A DNA stretch of 64,000 nt from positions 145,992,057-146,056,056 of the forward strand of contig NC_062219.1 of the NCBI RefSeq assembly GCF_902686445.1. Reading direction: 5' to 3'. Shown here piece by piece: positions 12,644 to 26,565 of the stretch. The notes under the pieces are model-generated. The model worked only from the letters and a program-made list of their open reading frames with translations. It was not told where the DNA came from and made no database searches. Source of the stretch: Sciurus carolinensis (Eukaryota; Chordata; Mammalia; Rodentia; Sciuridae). A program made the position numbers and the translations under genes. How positions within the stretch are numbered: the stretch's first letter is position 1; the number at the start of each line of letters is the position of its first letter.

Positions 12644-14165
12644 GTCGCTGGGTTTGTTCATTTTGTTGATAGGAGCTGAATGAGGAACCAGTAGATTTTC
12701 CCAGTTTCCTAAATTTACATTTGCAGTTCAGTCATCTCTTTATTCTTTTATGAAATAGGTTCACTGATTCTCTCCCTCATGTTTGATTTTAGTGCTCCTG
12801 AGGTTTGAGGGTGTTTTTATGATCCTGTTACAGGACTGGGGCCTTGTGGGCAACTGAGGCAGTGTGAAGCCCCCTTTCAAACCCCGGTTCTTGTGATCAG
12901 GTCAGGAAGATTTCAGACACGTTCCCCAGAGTAACAGGCATGAATTTATTGAAGGGATGTGGAAAGGGAGAGAGTGGCCCTCTCAGAAGAGAGGGACAGT
13001 ATGCACCTTTTGCACTCCAGTTTTGTTTGGGGATCCCAGAGAAGCTTCCAGGAGAGTCGCCCAGGTCCGCCAGATTCTGACTGAGGGCAGGATGACATCA
13101 GACTTTGAAGTCCCCACTACCATGTCCAATCAAGGTCACTCTGGCCCATGCTGACTGGCTCTAATTGGAAGCTGTTCTTAAAGATTTTATGGTTTGGGGG
13201 ATTCACCCTTATCTCCCTGAATTCCAGGATGGGGTCTGTGTTGGGGTCACAACCCTCACCCCTTTCAGGGCCCATGTGTTCTTCTTACCAAAATTATTTT
13301 GGGCCTGCATTCTCTGGCAGAGGTCAGGTAGCTTGCTGAGGAATGTGGCCTGCGCTGCCCTCGTAAGCCAGGCAGGGCTGCAGGTAAATTGCTTCTTGGA
13401 AAAGAAAGCATGTGTGGGGGTCAGCTCAGCGAGCCCATGTTACAGAATCACCCCCTTGACCTTGTGTTCCACCACTCTCATCTGTCTGTCCCCTGTCAGT
13501 CCCAGAACAGTCGTGGAAATGTAGAACAAGAAGAGGTGACTTATTTGGTGGCACCACGAGTCCCAGTAGCACATTCTGTTTCTACCTGCAAAACTACTTT
13601 GTATGGCATTTTTCACTTGAAGTCATCTCGCATGGGCACACGTCAGAGCAGCAGCGCAAGTCCCCGTGTCACCGTTTCAGAAAGTCCTGGATGAAATCTG
13701 GAAATTGTGTAAAATGTGAGAATGTTAGGAGGAAAAGTCACTCCACCCTCAAAAGTTAGGGGGCCTGAGAATTACAAGGGAAAAAGATTAGCCAGAAGAG
13801 AAAGACATAAAGGGGTTCTCCATAGACCAGCTTGGACTTGACATCCTCATGGGGATGGGACGCGGTGACCTCGCAGTCCTGGGGAGGGGTGGAGAGAGAC
13901 TAAGGGAGAAAGGAACAACTTTTGGGAAAGATAACGGGTCCCTCAGGCATGTACATGGGCTCATGATAGTTCTGTAACTGTCCCCTGTTGCTCCAGGTAG
14001 GGCATCAGTGAGTGTTGAACTTTTCTTTTTTTTGGTTTTTGGAAAGGGATGTGGTTATCTGTGCTTTTAGGCAGATAAGAAATTTCAGGAACTGCAGTGT
14101 GTTTAATGCAAAGGAATTTTTAAAATTAAGAGTGGCGTATTCTGTACCCCTTGAAGATCAAAGAA

Positions 14166-14340
14166 GCCAGGTGTGGTGACCCACACCTGTGATCCCTACC
14201 TCTCAGGAGGCTGAGGCAGGAGGATAAACAAGTTTGAGGTCAGCCTGGGCAACTCAGTGAGATCCTATGTTAAAATAAAGGTAAAAATAAAAAAATGGGC
14301 TGGGGATGTAGCTCAGTGGGAAAGTGTCCCTGGGTTTGAG
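14166..14340 (+). mobile_element. B1-ID composite SINE
   Basis: CCAGGTGTGGTGACCCACAC, GGAGGCTGAGGCAGGAGGAT, an A-rich linker, then GGGCTGGGGATGTAGCTCAG. Both halves are clear. Confidence 0.82.
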
Positions 14341-15316
14341 AGACCACAGGTAGACTTGTGGGAGCCACCGGTGAAGGAATATACTGGGTGAGCCTTCTGC
14401 AAACCCAGAGGTTGCCCGGGGTCAAAGATCAGTGCGGCTAGCGGCTCTCAGGGCAGTTGGGATGTGGGGCAGGAAGCTGCAGGCCAGCTGGAAGTCATCT
14501 CTTGGTAAGTGGAGCCCGGGCCACCGTCCCCAGGACTGGTGCTGGACTGGGAGTGTGGCGCTTGGCAGTCCGTCACCGAGGTTAAAGGTGAGTGGCTCCT
14601 GCATCTAAGCAGGCCGTGGGGCTCGTTGGGGCCAGTGGGGTTGCAGTCCTCACGCAGCATCCTCGGGTACCCGTGGGCGGTGATGGCAGGGCAGTGCCCG
14701 CCTTTGAGGAGCGCTTACTGTATTTATTGTGGCCCAGAGTGCAGTGGCCGGGTCGGCGGTTTAGATATGCCAAGAGCAAGCGCAGGGCTTCCTGGAGGCC
14801 AAAAGACCCTGCTCCACCCCAGGAGAGAAGAAAGAACCTGGGGCAGTTACCGTGTGCAGGAAGCAGAAGCCCAGTCCTCTGGTGTCCGGCATCACGGGAC
14901 AGACCCCCTGCTCCCAGATAAGGGGCCACTGAGCTGGACACACACAGGTCCAGGGTCCGCACAGCCTGCCAGGTGGTTGATGAGCAAATGGGAGGACATC
15001 TTGGGGAAAGAGGTGTTGCGGGCCCTGGAATGGCTGTTGGTAAAGAGTGTAAATGAGATAAGGTTTTGCTGGTGGAAGGTGGGAGCCCTTCCCTTTCTGT
15101 CCCATTCTCCCCACCCCTAGGTTCCTCAGTCGGACTCAGTGATGTCGGTAGATTTCTGCTTCCCGGGCTGAAGCATGTTTACTACCCTGTGCAGCTTTGC
15201 ATGTTGGTAGAAGTTCAAAGTTTTTAGAGGACATCCTGGGAACCCTTAGGAATGAAGGCCATGTTCATTCTTGGACTCCCTGTTGCCTACATGGAATTGG
15301 TTTCCTTGTTTTTTGT

Positions 15317-15458
15317 AATTCCAGTCATCTTTATAATTCCAGTCATTTGGGAGGCTGAGGCCGGAGGATAGCCTTGGCAACTTTAGGAGACCCTGTCTTA
15401 AAAACCAAAAAGAGCTGGGGTTGTAGCTCAGTGGCACAGCGTCCTTGGGTTAAATCCA
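15317..15458 (+). mobile_element. B1-ID composite SINE, 5' end rearranged
   Basis: TAATTCCAGTCAT occurs twice (about 15317 and 15334), then GGGAGGCTGAGGCCGGAGGA and GAGCTGGGGTTGTAGCTCAG. The doubled start suggests a small internal duplication. A short CA-rich tract follows to about 15481. Confidence 0.75.
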
Positions 15459-16399
15459 CACACGCACACGCACACACACCCCACTGATGCGTTATTAGGA
15501 TTGCGACCGCAGCTCCAGAGACAGCGATCCTGCGTAGAGGTGCCGACCCCGCAACACCCGAGCGCCTGTTTTGCAGGGGGCGGTGCTGCTGTGCTGCAGA
15601 GCCCCGGGGCAGGAAGGTGGAGCGGCATCTGTCATGCTCACTAGCTGAGCAGATTCTCCAGGTAGGGCGCTGCCTCCTCTTCAGGCACTGGTCTGTGAGC
15701 CTCCAGACCTCCTTGGCACCCTTCCCGAGGAGGCTGCATGAATTGTAGCGAGCCCCTTTGTTAGAGGACAGGATCTTGGTTGGTGGAGGATTGGGTGATT
15801 CCCCATACTTGAAAAATCACAAACATTGTCCAACTTGCTCAGTCAATTTCTGTCAGAGCCCAAAATAAACACTTTGGGCGTATTCCTGAAGGAAACGCGG
15901 TAGCGCTCTGTGACGTTCAGTTCTTTCTTTTCGTGGCAGTAAGTTCCCCTTTTTGACGACTGTGGGAACAATCCCGTGCCTTTCAGTTTAGCTCCAGGCA
16001 TGTTGTGTGTTTTCTGTGTGTTTTTCGTACGGCGGTGAATCTTGGTGTATAGTGGAGTTGGTGGATGTCAGATTGCAAACAGTGTTTGTGTCACTGCTTC
16101 CTGTAAACAGCGGCTGGGTTCCTAGCTGCCTCCAGATGTTAGCGTTGGTTCTAAAGCCTGGCCAATGGCTGTGCTTATTGTAATTCAGAATTCTCTCTTC
16201 TTCCCCAAGGGGTGATAGCAGAGCTGGAGTCTGAAGACTCGCTATTGCCATCTATTGGTGCTAGCTGGCTGCCTGGCTGGATTTCCAGTGGGCGGGGAAA
16301 TGGTCTGGGATCCCTTTGCTGTTAAGCAGATCTGTGAACTAAGACGGTGGGAGAGGCTGCCTCTTGTGCTTGGGTCTGCTTATGCCTGGTGGACTCAGC

Positions 16400-16465
16400 T
16401 TTATTTTTGGCGAGACTGGGATGGAACCCAGGGCCTCACATGTGCTGGGCAAATGCCCCAGCCCT
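16400..16465 (-). mobile_element. ID-type SINE, short
   Basis: TGGGATGGAACCCAGGGCCT, CACATGTGCTGGGCAAATGC and CCCAGCCC give the antisense ID body. The central part is shortened. Confidence 0.65.
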
Positions 16466-16850
16466 GGCCTGTGTAGAATCCCAGTGACCACACAGGTCCC
16501 TCTAGAGTGTTCCTGTAGCGAAGGATTCTACTGGCTGGATGGTGCTGTAGAAAGTAGTTTTTTGGGGTGTGTGTGCTTCCCCCGTTGAAACATGATTCTA
16601 GCCTCATAGGTCATTCACTCTGTCTTCCCAACTATTCCCCAACTATTCTCTTTGCCAGCGGATGGTTGCCAGGAGATTTTTGGCAGTTTGCAGTTGGGTA
16701 CTGAGTAACCTAAAATTGAATAACTGCTAGGGTTTTTGTTGAAATGATATTTTAAAAACTAAATTGGCAATCCCACCTTGAGAGCAAGTAGAAAGGCAAA
16801 TTAACATTTTAACTGGCACTTCTAGGCTTTTAAAAGTGAACGTACTCTGG

Positions 16851-16890
16851 ATAATTTGTTCACAAATTATATAGACCGGGGGGGGGGGGG
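16851..16890. repeat. 20-bp palindrome followed by a G13 run
   Basis: ATAATTTGT and ACAAATTAT form perfect 9-base arms around TC (16851-16870). Seven bases later comes an unbroken run of 13 G (16878-16890). Confidence 0.9.
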
Positions 16891-19800
16891 TTCTTTGGCC
16901 AGGTCCTTTGGATCCTGTGGGGTTGGTGTGGTCCTCCTCTGCTGCCTTTGGCCTGGAGCGGCCAGGTTTGCTCAGGCCACGCTCTCGGCCAACAGGGCAT
17001 GTTGAGAAGAGCGTTTGTGATGGACAGCTCCTGGGCCTGCAGTTGGATCCCCAGTAAGAAGGCCGACGGAAATGCCACTCCGGGCTGCTGGGACAGGCAG
17101 CTTCACCTTGGCGGTAAACTGAGACTGACGCTCATGTAATTGACACATAGGTGACACTTGTGACTGAAGAAATAAAAGGCCTTTGTTGCCACTTTAATTG
17201 TTGATTAACGATGATCCCTCTCCAGTTTGACATGGTTGCTTTCTAGAACACAAAAGGACTCAATGTCAGATGTTTCCTTGATCAAGACGTTTGTGATTTC
17301 CAGGCCGTCTCGGTTCTTTGACATTTCAAGATGCTGCAAAGATTTCAGGCAACTTAATTGTATAATTTTGTTAATTGACTCAAAAGACGTACAGCATATT
17401 ACTTTCCATAGTTTGGGATGTCATCGGCTGGCCTGGGGTTTATGTGCTCCGAAGGGGATTGAAGGGGATTGACCAGGGGAAGTTGTCCCTCCCTGCTGGG
17501 TGCTCAGTTGTATTAACTCACTCTCTTTCCTCCCTCCTATTTCTTTACCATGGATAAAAGAGGAGGAAAGCTCTCTGATGTTCTGGGTGAGCCAAGTGTG
17601 GGTGAGGGTCGGGGCCTCTTCTGGATGGGGGTGGTATTTGGCTGTTGGGTTGCGTCTGGATAGAGCTGATAATAAGTACACTTCGGTATTTCGTAGGTGG
17701 TGTTCCTAAGGAAGCCTGCGTCCTGAAGGAAGCTACGTGAGGGTGCAAGTGGGCTGCTTCTCAGTGAGAGGACGTAGGGTACAGAGAGCACTGCTGCCCT
17801 TTACTAGTTTAAGGAAATTATAGAACCATTCATGGGATGGGGAATATACCAATTTTCACCACCTCCTTAGGCTTCTAAAGTGCCAGGCCGTATTCTTAAA
17901 TCTAAACGTCAGCATATTTTTCTGTTTTACCTGGCAGTTAGGAAATTGATGGTAGGGATCTTTAACTTAACCAGACCGGCGGCTTGGAGATTTAGATTTC
18001 GATTTCCCAGTGGATGCCTGCAAAAATCAGCACTTCTCATCTTTGATCAAAGGCATTACTGCAGGAATGACTTTATTCAGGAACCCCTGTTGTATGGCCC
18101 AGGTCAGAGATCACAGAAACGTAGAGCCAGGCAGAGCTTTATTTACCCCTGTTTTTGCTGTCCTTTTTATTATTTTTAATAGTTTGAGAAAATCAAGGCC
18201 TCCCCTTGGCTTAGCCAGCGGGTCAGTTTTCTGGGGCTTGCGATACCACCGCGGTTTTCCTGGTGCTGGTCTGACAGACCAGACCTCTCAAGGATCCATC
18301 GGGAGAGACTCAACCAACAGAAAGTGCCTCTAGGCGAATCCGGCGACGGCAAACTTTTACTCTAAATAGCTCCCTGTGTAACTTAATTAAGACAAGTGCC
18401 GCAAATATTTAATATCCTGTGGTTTTTAGCATAAACAAACTATTTCATCTGTGTATATGTTAAGCAAGGAAAATAAAAAGTCTCTGAAGCAATGAGGCTA
18501 GATCTCAAATGCCATGAAGCAAAACCCTCTCCCGTAGCCAGCTGACCTTGTCATCCTGTGATGTCCTTGACCCTGGCGAACAATCCTGTTGTTCGGTGAC
18601 TGGACCGGGTGGGGCCGTGCCTGGAAGCCTGGAAGGTCGGGCGAGGCGAGCGCCGCCCCCCCTGCAGCCTGGAGTGAGCTCCGGGTTCACTTGAGGATGT
18701 GTTTATTTTCTCTTTGCTGTTCAGGATGTTTACAGCCATCCTGTGTGGTTTGCCCGCAACTGCACTTGCATTTGAATTTGGTGGGCAGCTTGCCCTGGGT
18801 AGAGGATACCCCTGCTGGCCCCCAGCAACCTCCGGCGCACACGGGCACGTTCTGGTCCTTTGAGTGGCTGCCAGGTTTGTAGTGTGTGTGTCTGGGGGTG
18901 GAATAGAGTGGGTAATTATTTGGGGGATGGAAACACAGGACATGTTTCTGAATAGGGCTTTCACTGAGCTGGCAGAGCCTCCGGCCGCTCCCAGCCCGCC
19001 ACAGAGAGCACAGCCATGCTGGTCGTTCTGCGTTTGCCAGACGCACAGGGTCTTATTTCTTGAATGAGCAGACCCTCCCTCCCCACCCATTCTCTGCCTT
19101 TGTTTAGAATTGGGATGTAATCTAAATAATTGGATTTACCAGCTTATGTGTTTGATATTGGAAAATTGAGTTAATAAAATGATGTTTTGGCATGCTCGTC
19201 CCTCAGCACCGGCCCAGCTGTGCATTGACTTCGGACAGCTTGGTCCCCCGGCGCCTGCTTCCCTCGCGCGGTGAACGCGTGCTCTGTCCTCCTCGGGTTG
19301 GTAAGCCATCACAAATCCTGGACAGACTCGGGATTCAATTAACCAGAAATGGCTGTCGTGCCTTCCTGGAGCCACCTGGAGACAGCCATGAGCCGGCCAT
19401 CGGCTCGGTGGAGGGCCCCTGAGGAAACCCAGGGAGGCAGTGCCACCCTCTTGTGAGGCGCCCTGCGGCAGGCTGCCGGGAAGCTTCTGAATGCACCCTG
19501 GAGGCAGGGCGGAGGGACCTGCGAGGCTGTCGCAGAGCAAAACAGACTGGCGCAGGGCTGAGCGCATCCGGGGCTGGGCACGTCTCCTCTCCCTGTGTAT
19601 TTAACTCGCAAAATGATGCCAGCTTTCAGGGGACGGGGTTGGTAGCACAGTGCTGGGCACCTGAATCCAGGGCTGAGTACAGACTCTATCGTCGAGCTAC
19701 CCCAGCCGCCCCAGCAGCCCCAAATAAGTTGATTTGGCTACTTGTGTATCCCATGAAGGTGCTGTATGTATGCCTTAAGTTTTATTCCTGGAAATGTTTA

Positions 19801-20216
19801 TTTCCTTGTATCCAAATTCTGGAGTGATTCTGCTGCCCTTGAACCTCGCTTGCACTGTTATGGGGTGCTGGCTGCAGGGACTGGGCTGTGTGAGGTGTTC
19901 GTCTTGCTCTTGGTTGTGTGGGGCCAGGAAAGCAGAGACAGCACCTGTGATCCCCGTGGGCCCGTGGGATGGGAAGCTCCACGCCGGACACCTAGCTCCT
20001 GGTTTCCTCTGGGTGGCGGTTGCTTCATCACTGGGGAGCCAAGCTTCCTGCCCTGAGTGGTCGTTTGTTTTGCTGCCACTTTTAAATTTGTTACACTTTG
20101 TTTTTCATAGTTTCTGGCAGGAGCACTTTCTCGCTGAGGTCCTGGGATTGTGAGGTACTGTGCCCCACTCTGGCATGGGCATGTCATTGTCTCATTGGGG
20201 CTGCTCAGTGGGGGAC

Positions 20217-20232
20217 TTTTTTTTTTTTTTTT
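20217..20232. repeat. T16 homopolymer
   Basis: An unbroken T run of 16 bases without a recognisable SINE body beside it. Confidence 0.9.
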
Positions 20233-20353
20233 AAGCAGGAAACACTTAAAATTCCTGTTCTTGTGTAGGCAGTAGATCTATAAAATTCCTGCATTACTCA
20301 GTGTGAACTGTATCCATTTAGATTATGGAATTGGGAATTAAAAATTCTAGTAG

Positions 20354-20550
20354 AGCTAGGAGCTGAGGCGCACACCTGTAATTCCAGTGACATGGGAGGC
20401 TGAGGCAGGGGGATCATGAGTTCAAGGCCCGCCTTGGCAGTTTAGCAAGACCCCAAGCAACTTAGTGAGACCCAGTCTCAAAAAGAAACCCTAACAAGGG
20501 CTGGGGCGCCTACCGTAAAGTGCCCCTGTTAAAGTCCCAGGCATGCCCCC
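20354..20550 (+). mobile_element. B1-ID composite SINE
   Basis: CGCACACCTGTAATTCCAGT, GGGAGGCTGAGGCAGGGGGA, GAGACCCAGTCTCAAAAAGA, then a degraded ID half starting GGGCTGGGGC. Confidence 0.8.
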
Positions 20551-22732
20551 TCCCCTTCAGTAGAACAAACAAATTAGTCCATTTTTTTCTAAATTAGAAA
20601 CACAAACAAAACTGTTTTCAACAGGTGGAAGGGTGGGAGGGAAGCTGGTGTGTGAGAGCACGGGAGTTCATGGGCTCTGGCCCCAGGCCGCACTGCGGCT
20701 TTCTGACTGGCTCATGTCTTTCCTCTGATCCGTGTTGCCCAAGGCCTGGCTGCAGCTGGGTGCCATGACTAAAGGCAGAAACGGGGAGTGAGCCTTTAGA
20801 CACTTGGAGCGCTTTCACCCAGTGACTCTGTACGTTTTGAATCTTGCGAGGAATTTGGACTTTGAGTTTTCCGTGTTTGAATCCCGTGTTCGAGAGCCCC
20901 CATCCATTGGCAGCAGGCTGCTTCCCCCTTCACTGTTCTAACCAGGACTCCTCTTGGGCTCAGATGGTTCGTGCAGCTGCGCTCCCCAGTGCCCTTGTAT
21001 CACGCGTGCTCCCACACCTGTGCCTGGACTCCAGCCTCCCCTCTGCAGGCGCCTCCTCTGCTTAGCTCCCCAGGTTATAGGCAGGCGGTTGAAGGCAGGG
21101 ATGCTCGGCGGGGTTGCTCGTTTCCCTTCCTTCTATAATGTGGAGGGTTTCTGTGCGGTGACCAGCTGTCCCCCTTGTTAGTGGGAATGCCTCCCACTGA
21201 CCTTGCATGGATGTGAGTGCTTCCGTGAGCAGGGATATTTTTAAAGGGTAGCTGAGGAGTTGCGCTGTCTCCTTGTGACCCGTGTCAGTGCTGGGAACAT
21301 GATCAAAGTTTGGAGAGGATGAGTAGCTAACTGGCCAGGGCACGAGGAAGTTGAGGAGAGCTGAGTTGATGCAGAGAAACGACTCTTACTCATCAGGCAG
21401 TGCAGGAGGGACAGGTGCCTCCCAACACGTGGCACTTAGTATTTTTTGGGGGATGGTGAATTTATGAAGTTAAAATTTAAGATATTAACTTGCACATAGT
21501 AAAAATACAGTTTTGCTGTATTGTTTTGTTAAACAATGCTATTCATAAATGTCATGGGGTTTTAAGCTTCAGAAGTTTACTGTGCTTGCTACTTTTTATA
21601 TACTATGCTCATTACTATTTTATGATCTCCCAGCAATAAGATTGCCATGGAAGATGTATTCACATTGCATTAACGACCTGAGTTCTGTTCTTTGGATTGA
21701 TTTGAGTTAGGTAGCATTATCAGTCCCTCGGTGTTTTGGGGTTCTCACAGACGTACCTTAGGCCCTGGGCCTGGAGCTGCTGCCTGGTTCTTTCTGCTGT
21801 GTTCTGCCCTCCAGTGCCTTTTCTTCAGCCATGAGAAGGTCCAGATGGCTAGCCTGAAGCAGTCCAGAAGCGTGTAATCACCCACAGAGGTGCTGTGGCC
21901 CTGGTAAATATTGAGGTTTTTGCAGTGAAGGAAGAGCTAGTGTTATGCCAGTGATGAATGTCAGGTCAGTTCTTGCATAAAGTTAAACTGTGACAGTGTG
22001 TTTGGTGCAGTAAGGAAAGTCCACTCTTGGCTACGACGGTGTTAGGGAAGACGTGGAGAAACCGTTGGAGAATCCAGGAGGGCTCACCTGGCTCACCTGG
22101 CTCATGTGGCCTTTCAGATGAAAGGCGTGTAGAGGAGGAAGTGCTGATGAGTGTGGTTCTGCAGTGGGATCTGAGTGGGGAACGGGTCTGTTTTTGAATC
22201 CCTGATTAAGGAGTTTGCATTCCACCCTACTGGTGGAGGTGGGGTGGGGGTGGGACTGTGGTTTCCTGGGGTTGGTTACACTAAGAAGACATCTCCTTGA
22301 ATTAGGTGTGCTTGTCTGGCTGATTTCAGAAGGTGGGGTGGGGAGGCTTCCTGATTTAGGTTAGAAAACGGGGAGAGTGTAGGATAAGTGGGCCAAGGTG
22401 GCCCGCGGTCAGGTCGCAGTCGGGAGGGACTTTGTTCAGTGGAGGCTTTGGATGCTCCATGAATTCGGAGTCTGAACGTCTTCCTCACTGCTGGCCCAGA
22501 TAGAAGAGCAGGGAATGCATCCGTTCGCACCCTCAGTCATCGCTTGCTGTTTTTGAAGTACATACGCACACACGTAGTTTGCACATGCGTACACTTAGCA
22601 CACGCGGCACATACTTTGTGTCCAAGTGTTCATTGCAGCCCTTCACAAACTCATTGTGCTTTAAAGCAGGCCTGTGTGGTTTATGAGAGTGTGAGAGAAA
22701 TAGAACCTGAATTAGAACAAAGGTCTGCTTGA

Positions 22733-23140
<408 letters not shown>

Positions 23141-23313
23141 TGAAGTGAGGAATCCTACTCAGAATCCTACACTCTGGCGTTTCGAACCAGCTGCTCCTTG
23201 CGTCTCATGTTTCTCCTATTTTCATGTGACTTTCAGATCCCCTCCTTGGCTTTTCAGGGGATGAATGCGTGAATGGCTCTGCTCATTGTAGAGTTTTTGG
23301 GATGGTGGTCTGA

Positions 23314-23500
23314 TTTTTCTCTTTTTGACACTAGAGACTAAACCCATGGTCCTTTACCATGGAACAACACCCTCAGTCCTTCATATTTTGAGAATAGGGT
23401 CTTGCTTAGTTGCTGAGGCTGACTTGAACTTGGTGTTCCTCCTGCCTCGGCCTCCCGAGCTGCTGCGATAACAGCTGTGCACGTGCCACCGCGCCTGACC
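23314..23500 (-). mobile_element. B1-ID composite SINE
   Basis: The antisense ID half (ACTAGAGACTAAACCCATGG) is followed by the antisense B1 half (TCCTCCTGCCTCGGCCTCCC, ending CACCGCGCCTGACC). Confidence 0.78.
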
Positions 23501-23900
23501 ACACTTTATAGCTTTAGTTTTTAAGTTCTGCTGACCATTCTTGGAAGCTGCCCTCCCTGCCACCACCTCGACACACACACTGTTAACTTTTCTTTCTGTG
23601 TCCCCCGCCGTGGGGTTGTCTTGGCTGGTCGTGGAGTCCCTGGCCTCAGGTGTCCTCAGGCCTGTGAGTCCGCCATGCTTGACTGAGGGCTTCCTGTTGT
23701 CCTAGCCTGTGCTCTGATGTGAGAACGAGTAGCAGTACCTTCTCAGTGTTGGTAGCAGTGGAAATATCCATTCATGTACCTGACCAGTCCCCCCACAGAG
23801 GGTGAGATTGGGATCAGTCGTGAAGGAAGGAGAGGTAGGTTTGGATTTAAATGGAACCAAGTTTCTAAGAGTTGAGGAAAGGATAACAAAGACTGTCGGG

Positions 23901-24074
23901 AAGCCAGGCATGGTGGTGCACACCTGTGATCACACACTACTGGGGAGGCTGAGGCAGGGGGGTTGCAGTTTCCAGATTAGCTTGGGCAGCTTAATGAGAG
24001 ACTCCGTCTCAAAAGCTAAGAAAAGGACTGGGGGTGTAGCTCAGTGGTAAAGTGCCTCTGGCTGAATATCCAGG
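23901..24074 (+). mobile_element. B1-ID composite SINE
   Basis: AAGCCAGGCATGGTGGTGCA, GGGGAGGCTGAGGCAGGGGG and GACTGGGGGTGTAGCTCAGT, with a clear ID half ending near 24074. Confidence 0.82.
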
Positions 24075-24238
24075 ATGGATGGATAGATGGAGGAGTCTCT
24101 GGAGGACATTGAGGGGCTGGATGGGGAGGAGCCAGGAAGCCCTGACTTGGAGTGTTCCTTGGGTGAGCTTCTTTGAGAAGAGGGTGACTGAGAGGAGAGT
24201 CTGCTATTGCTTGCATGGAAGTTCAGTGCTCTGTATTT

Positions 24239-24243
<5 letters not shown>

Positions 24244-24289
<46 letters not shown>
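24244..24289. repeat. (TG)n microsatellite, about 23 units
   Basis: A pure TG run of about 46 bp. The antisense poly-His/Thr ORF across it is an artefact. Confidence 0.97.
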
Positions 24290-24290
<1 letters not shown>

Positions 24291-25000
24291 TAAAGGACTT
24301 TAGCCTATTGCAGGTAACTTTTTTCTGAACTTGGTTGAGTATTACCTTTTCCCCTCTTTCCACATTGTTTCTTGGTGCCGAATAGCTGTGCGTAATGGTG
24401 GGATTTGTGTCGCATGCTGAACATGCAGACGGTGAAACTGCACAGCTCGGCCAGCATCCACCCGCGCTCCGTGTGCCTGCCTTTTGTGCCGTTGCTGTCA
24501 GCACACTAGTGTGGTGCCCTCCAGGGGGACATTCCCCTGTAAACCTCGGGTCGGACCTTCACAGGAGTAGACCTCCCCGCTGGTGTTTTGTGGTATCCAC
24601 CAACCCTGTTCAGGATTAGCCTTGCCTTCTGTTGTGCTGTGTTGCCTGCTGGGTGTGGAACAGGTCCTCAGGCTATGTTTTTATGGCCTTGAGATTTGAG
24701 AGTGACAGGCCAGATATTTTGTAGAATGTCCTCAGTTTGCATGGCTTGGCGCTCCTGTGTAATTGGAGTCGGGCTTTGTGTTTTGGGCAGGGATGCTGAG
24801 GTTCAACATGATTCTTCCTGCCATAGGGTCCTTCGTCCCCTTTTTAGGTGGTGGTCTTGTTGGTCATCCGTTAGGGTGGGTTTGTGAGGAGCCTCCAATG
24901 TGAAGTTACTCATTTCAACCTGTGCAGTACCCGAGTCATAAATTGGAAGGTTTTTTGACACTGTACATCTTCATCTTTCATTTCTCAGGCAAACCCCCGC

Positions 25001-25040
25001 CAACCTTCTGGGATTAAGGTGTGCGCCACCGTGCCGGGCC
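25001..25040 (-). mobile_element. B1 fragment
   Basis: CTGGGATTAAGGTGTGCGCC followed by ACCGTGCCGGGCC is the antisense 5' end of a B1 unit; only about 40 bp remain. Confidence 0.6.
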
Positions 25041-26565
25041 TCCCAATCCACTTCTGTTCATCTCTGTTCATCTCCTGTTTTACGCAGAGGGTGGTGCTCT
25101 GTTACTGTTACTTTGATGTCGGGATCATCCCAACTCACTGGGAGCTCTTGCAGCTGGCCATCTTGTCCTTGTGACATGCCCCTGTTGTCCTTCAGCCTTG
25201 CTTGAAGTGTGGTTGTTCCAGGCCCGTCTGTGCCCTCTCGCCTTCAGTCCCCAGCTGGCCATTTCTCAAAGCTGCCCTGGTTTGTTTTACTGGCAACTGA
25301 TGTTGAGAAACCAAGACCTGGGCTTTGGGTGTCCTGGAAGCTAATAGACTACTGTTCGTCGTGGGTGCTCTCCATGGGCTCGGGTGGTGTGTGCCCACCT
25401 GTGTGCGTGCATGCACACACGTTCTGCTTGAGTGTATCTCGGTGTGTATCTCGAGCTCTGTGAACACTCCTATCTTCCAATTTGTTTGATACCAAAGGTC
25501 TCCAGCTTTTCTCATTCTTCACTGAGAATCCTGGCTGTGTTTCCGCGTCGGCTCACTCTGTTTTTAGAACGACCCACCTCCTGCCTCTTCTGCCCCCGCT
25601 CCCCATTTAGAACGTGGCTCCTCTCACCCCGCCTGGTGGTTGCTCCACCTCATCAGGTGACACTAGGTAAATTTTTAGGGAGGGGAAATTGAAGAGCTGA
25701 GGTTTGCTGGATGCTACTTGTCGATAGTCCCTGGAGACTCTTCAGTTTCCCCTCCCTCAGCTGAGGCTCACCTGGCCTTCAAGGGAGGGCAGTGCTGGAC
25801 TTGCCACCAGTTCTCTGTGCTGATCTTCACAGAGCTTCTTGTGGGAAGAGTCTGTGGTTCCTAAGTGTTGATTGTGAAGATGGAAGGGAAGTGGTACAAT
25901 GGGGGGTGGCATCTGCTGCTGGGGGCAGGGGACATGGAGGTAAGAGGAGAGTGGCTGGTGACCTCGGGGCTGGGCAGGTGTGCTCCCAGGCTTGTGGGGT
26001 GAGTGGGGCGGGTATGTCAGCAGCTCGGGGAGTTCAGCTCAGTCATTAAAGCTCTGTTGTGATGTGACGGGACTCTATTCTGTGACCCGGGTCATGCATC
26101 TTCTTGATGCATTGAGAGCCGTGGGCTCTAAAAGGGCACCGTGACATAACTGTTGATTACTTCTTCTTAGGAAAGGTATTTGGGTGTCAGAATTGCCGTG
26201 AGTGGTACTCTGAAGGAAAAGAATTAAAAAGAAAACAAAGACATTGCACCTGGAGAAAATGTTGCCACGCACCGCTTTGAGGTTTCAAGGTTGTACACAA
26301 AGAGCATTATCAACCCAGTTTACCTCTTTGAGATGTCAGATGCAACACGGTCTAAATAAGAAACTTAGGAGATATGTAAAACAATTTTGCAAAAATGCGC
26401 CAAGTCTTGGAAATTTATTCCTTCACTTTTGAATCAGGCAATAATATTGACCTATTTTTAAAGATGGTCTAAAATAAAGACTTACACTCTTTTACTTTTT
26501 CTCCTAGTTTTTACATCTGAGGTATTAAAAATGAGAGTCATTCTAGTTATAAAATAACATGTTTT

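Noticed and set aside
14509..15120. 203-codon ORF on the + strand
   Set aside because: It lies in GC-rich intron; the translation has no recognisable domain, no splice context and no codon pattern different from the neighbouring frames.
19624..19715. Possible ID element or tRNA-like unit
   Set aside because: GGGTTGGTAGCACAGTGCTG has a weak ID look, but the body breaks down and no tail or duplication is visible.
26160..26450. Possible processed pseudogene
   Set aside because: The AA-rich stretch reads partly like coding sequence, but no protein family emerged and no poly-A tail or duplication is present.
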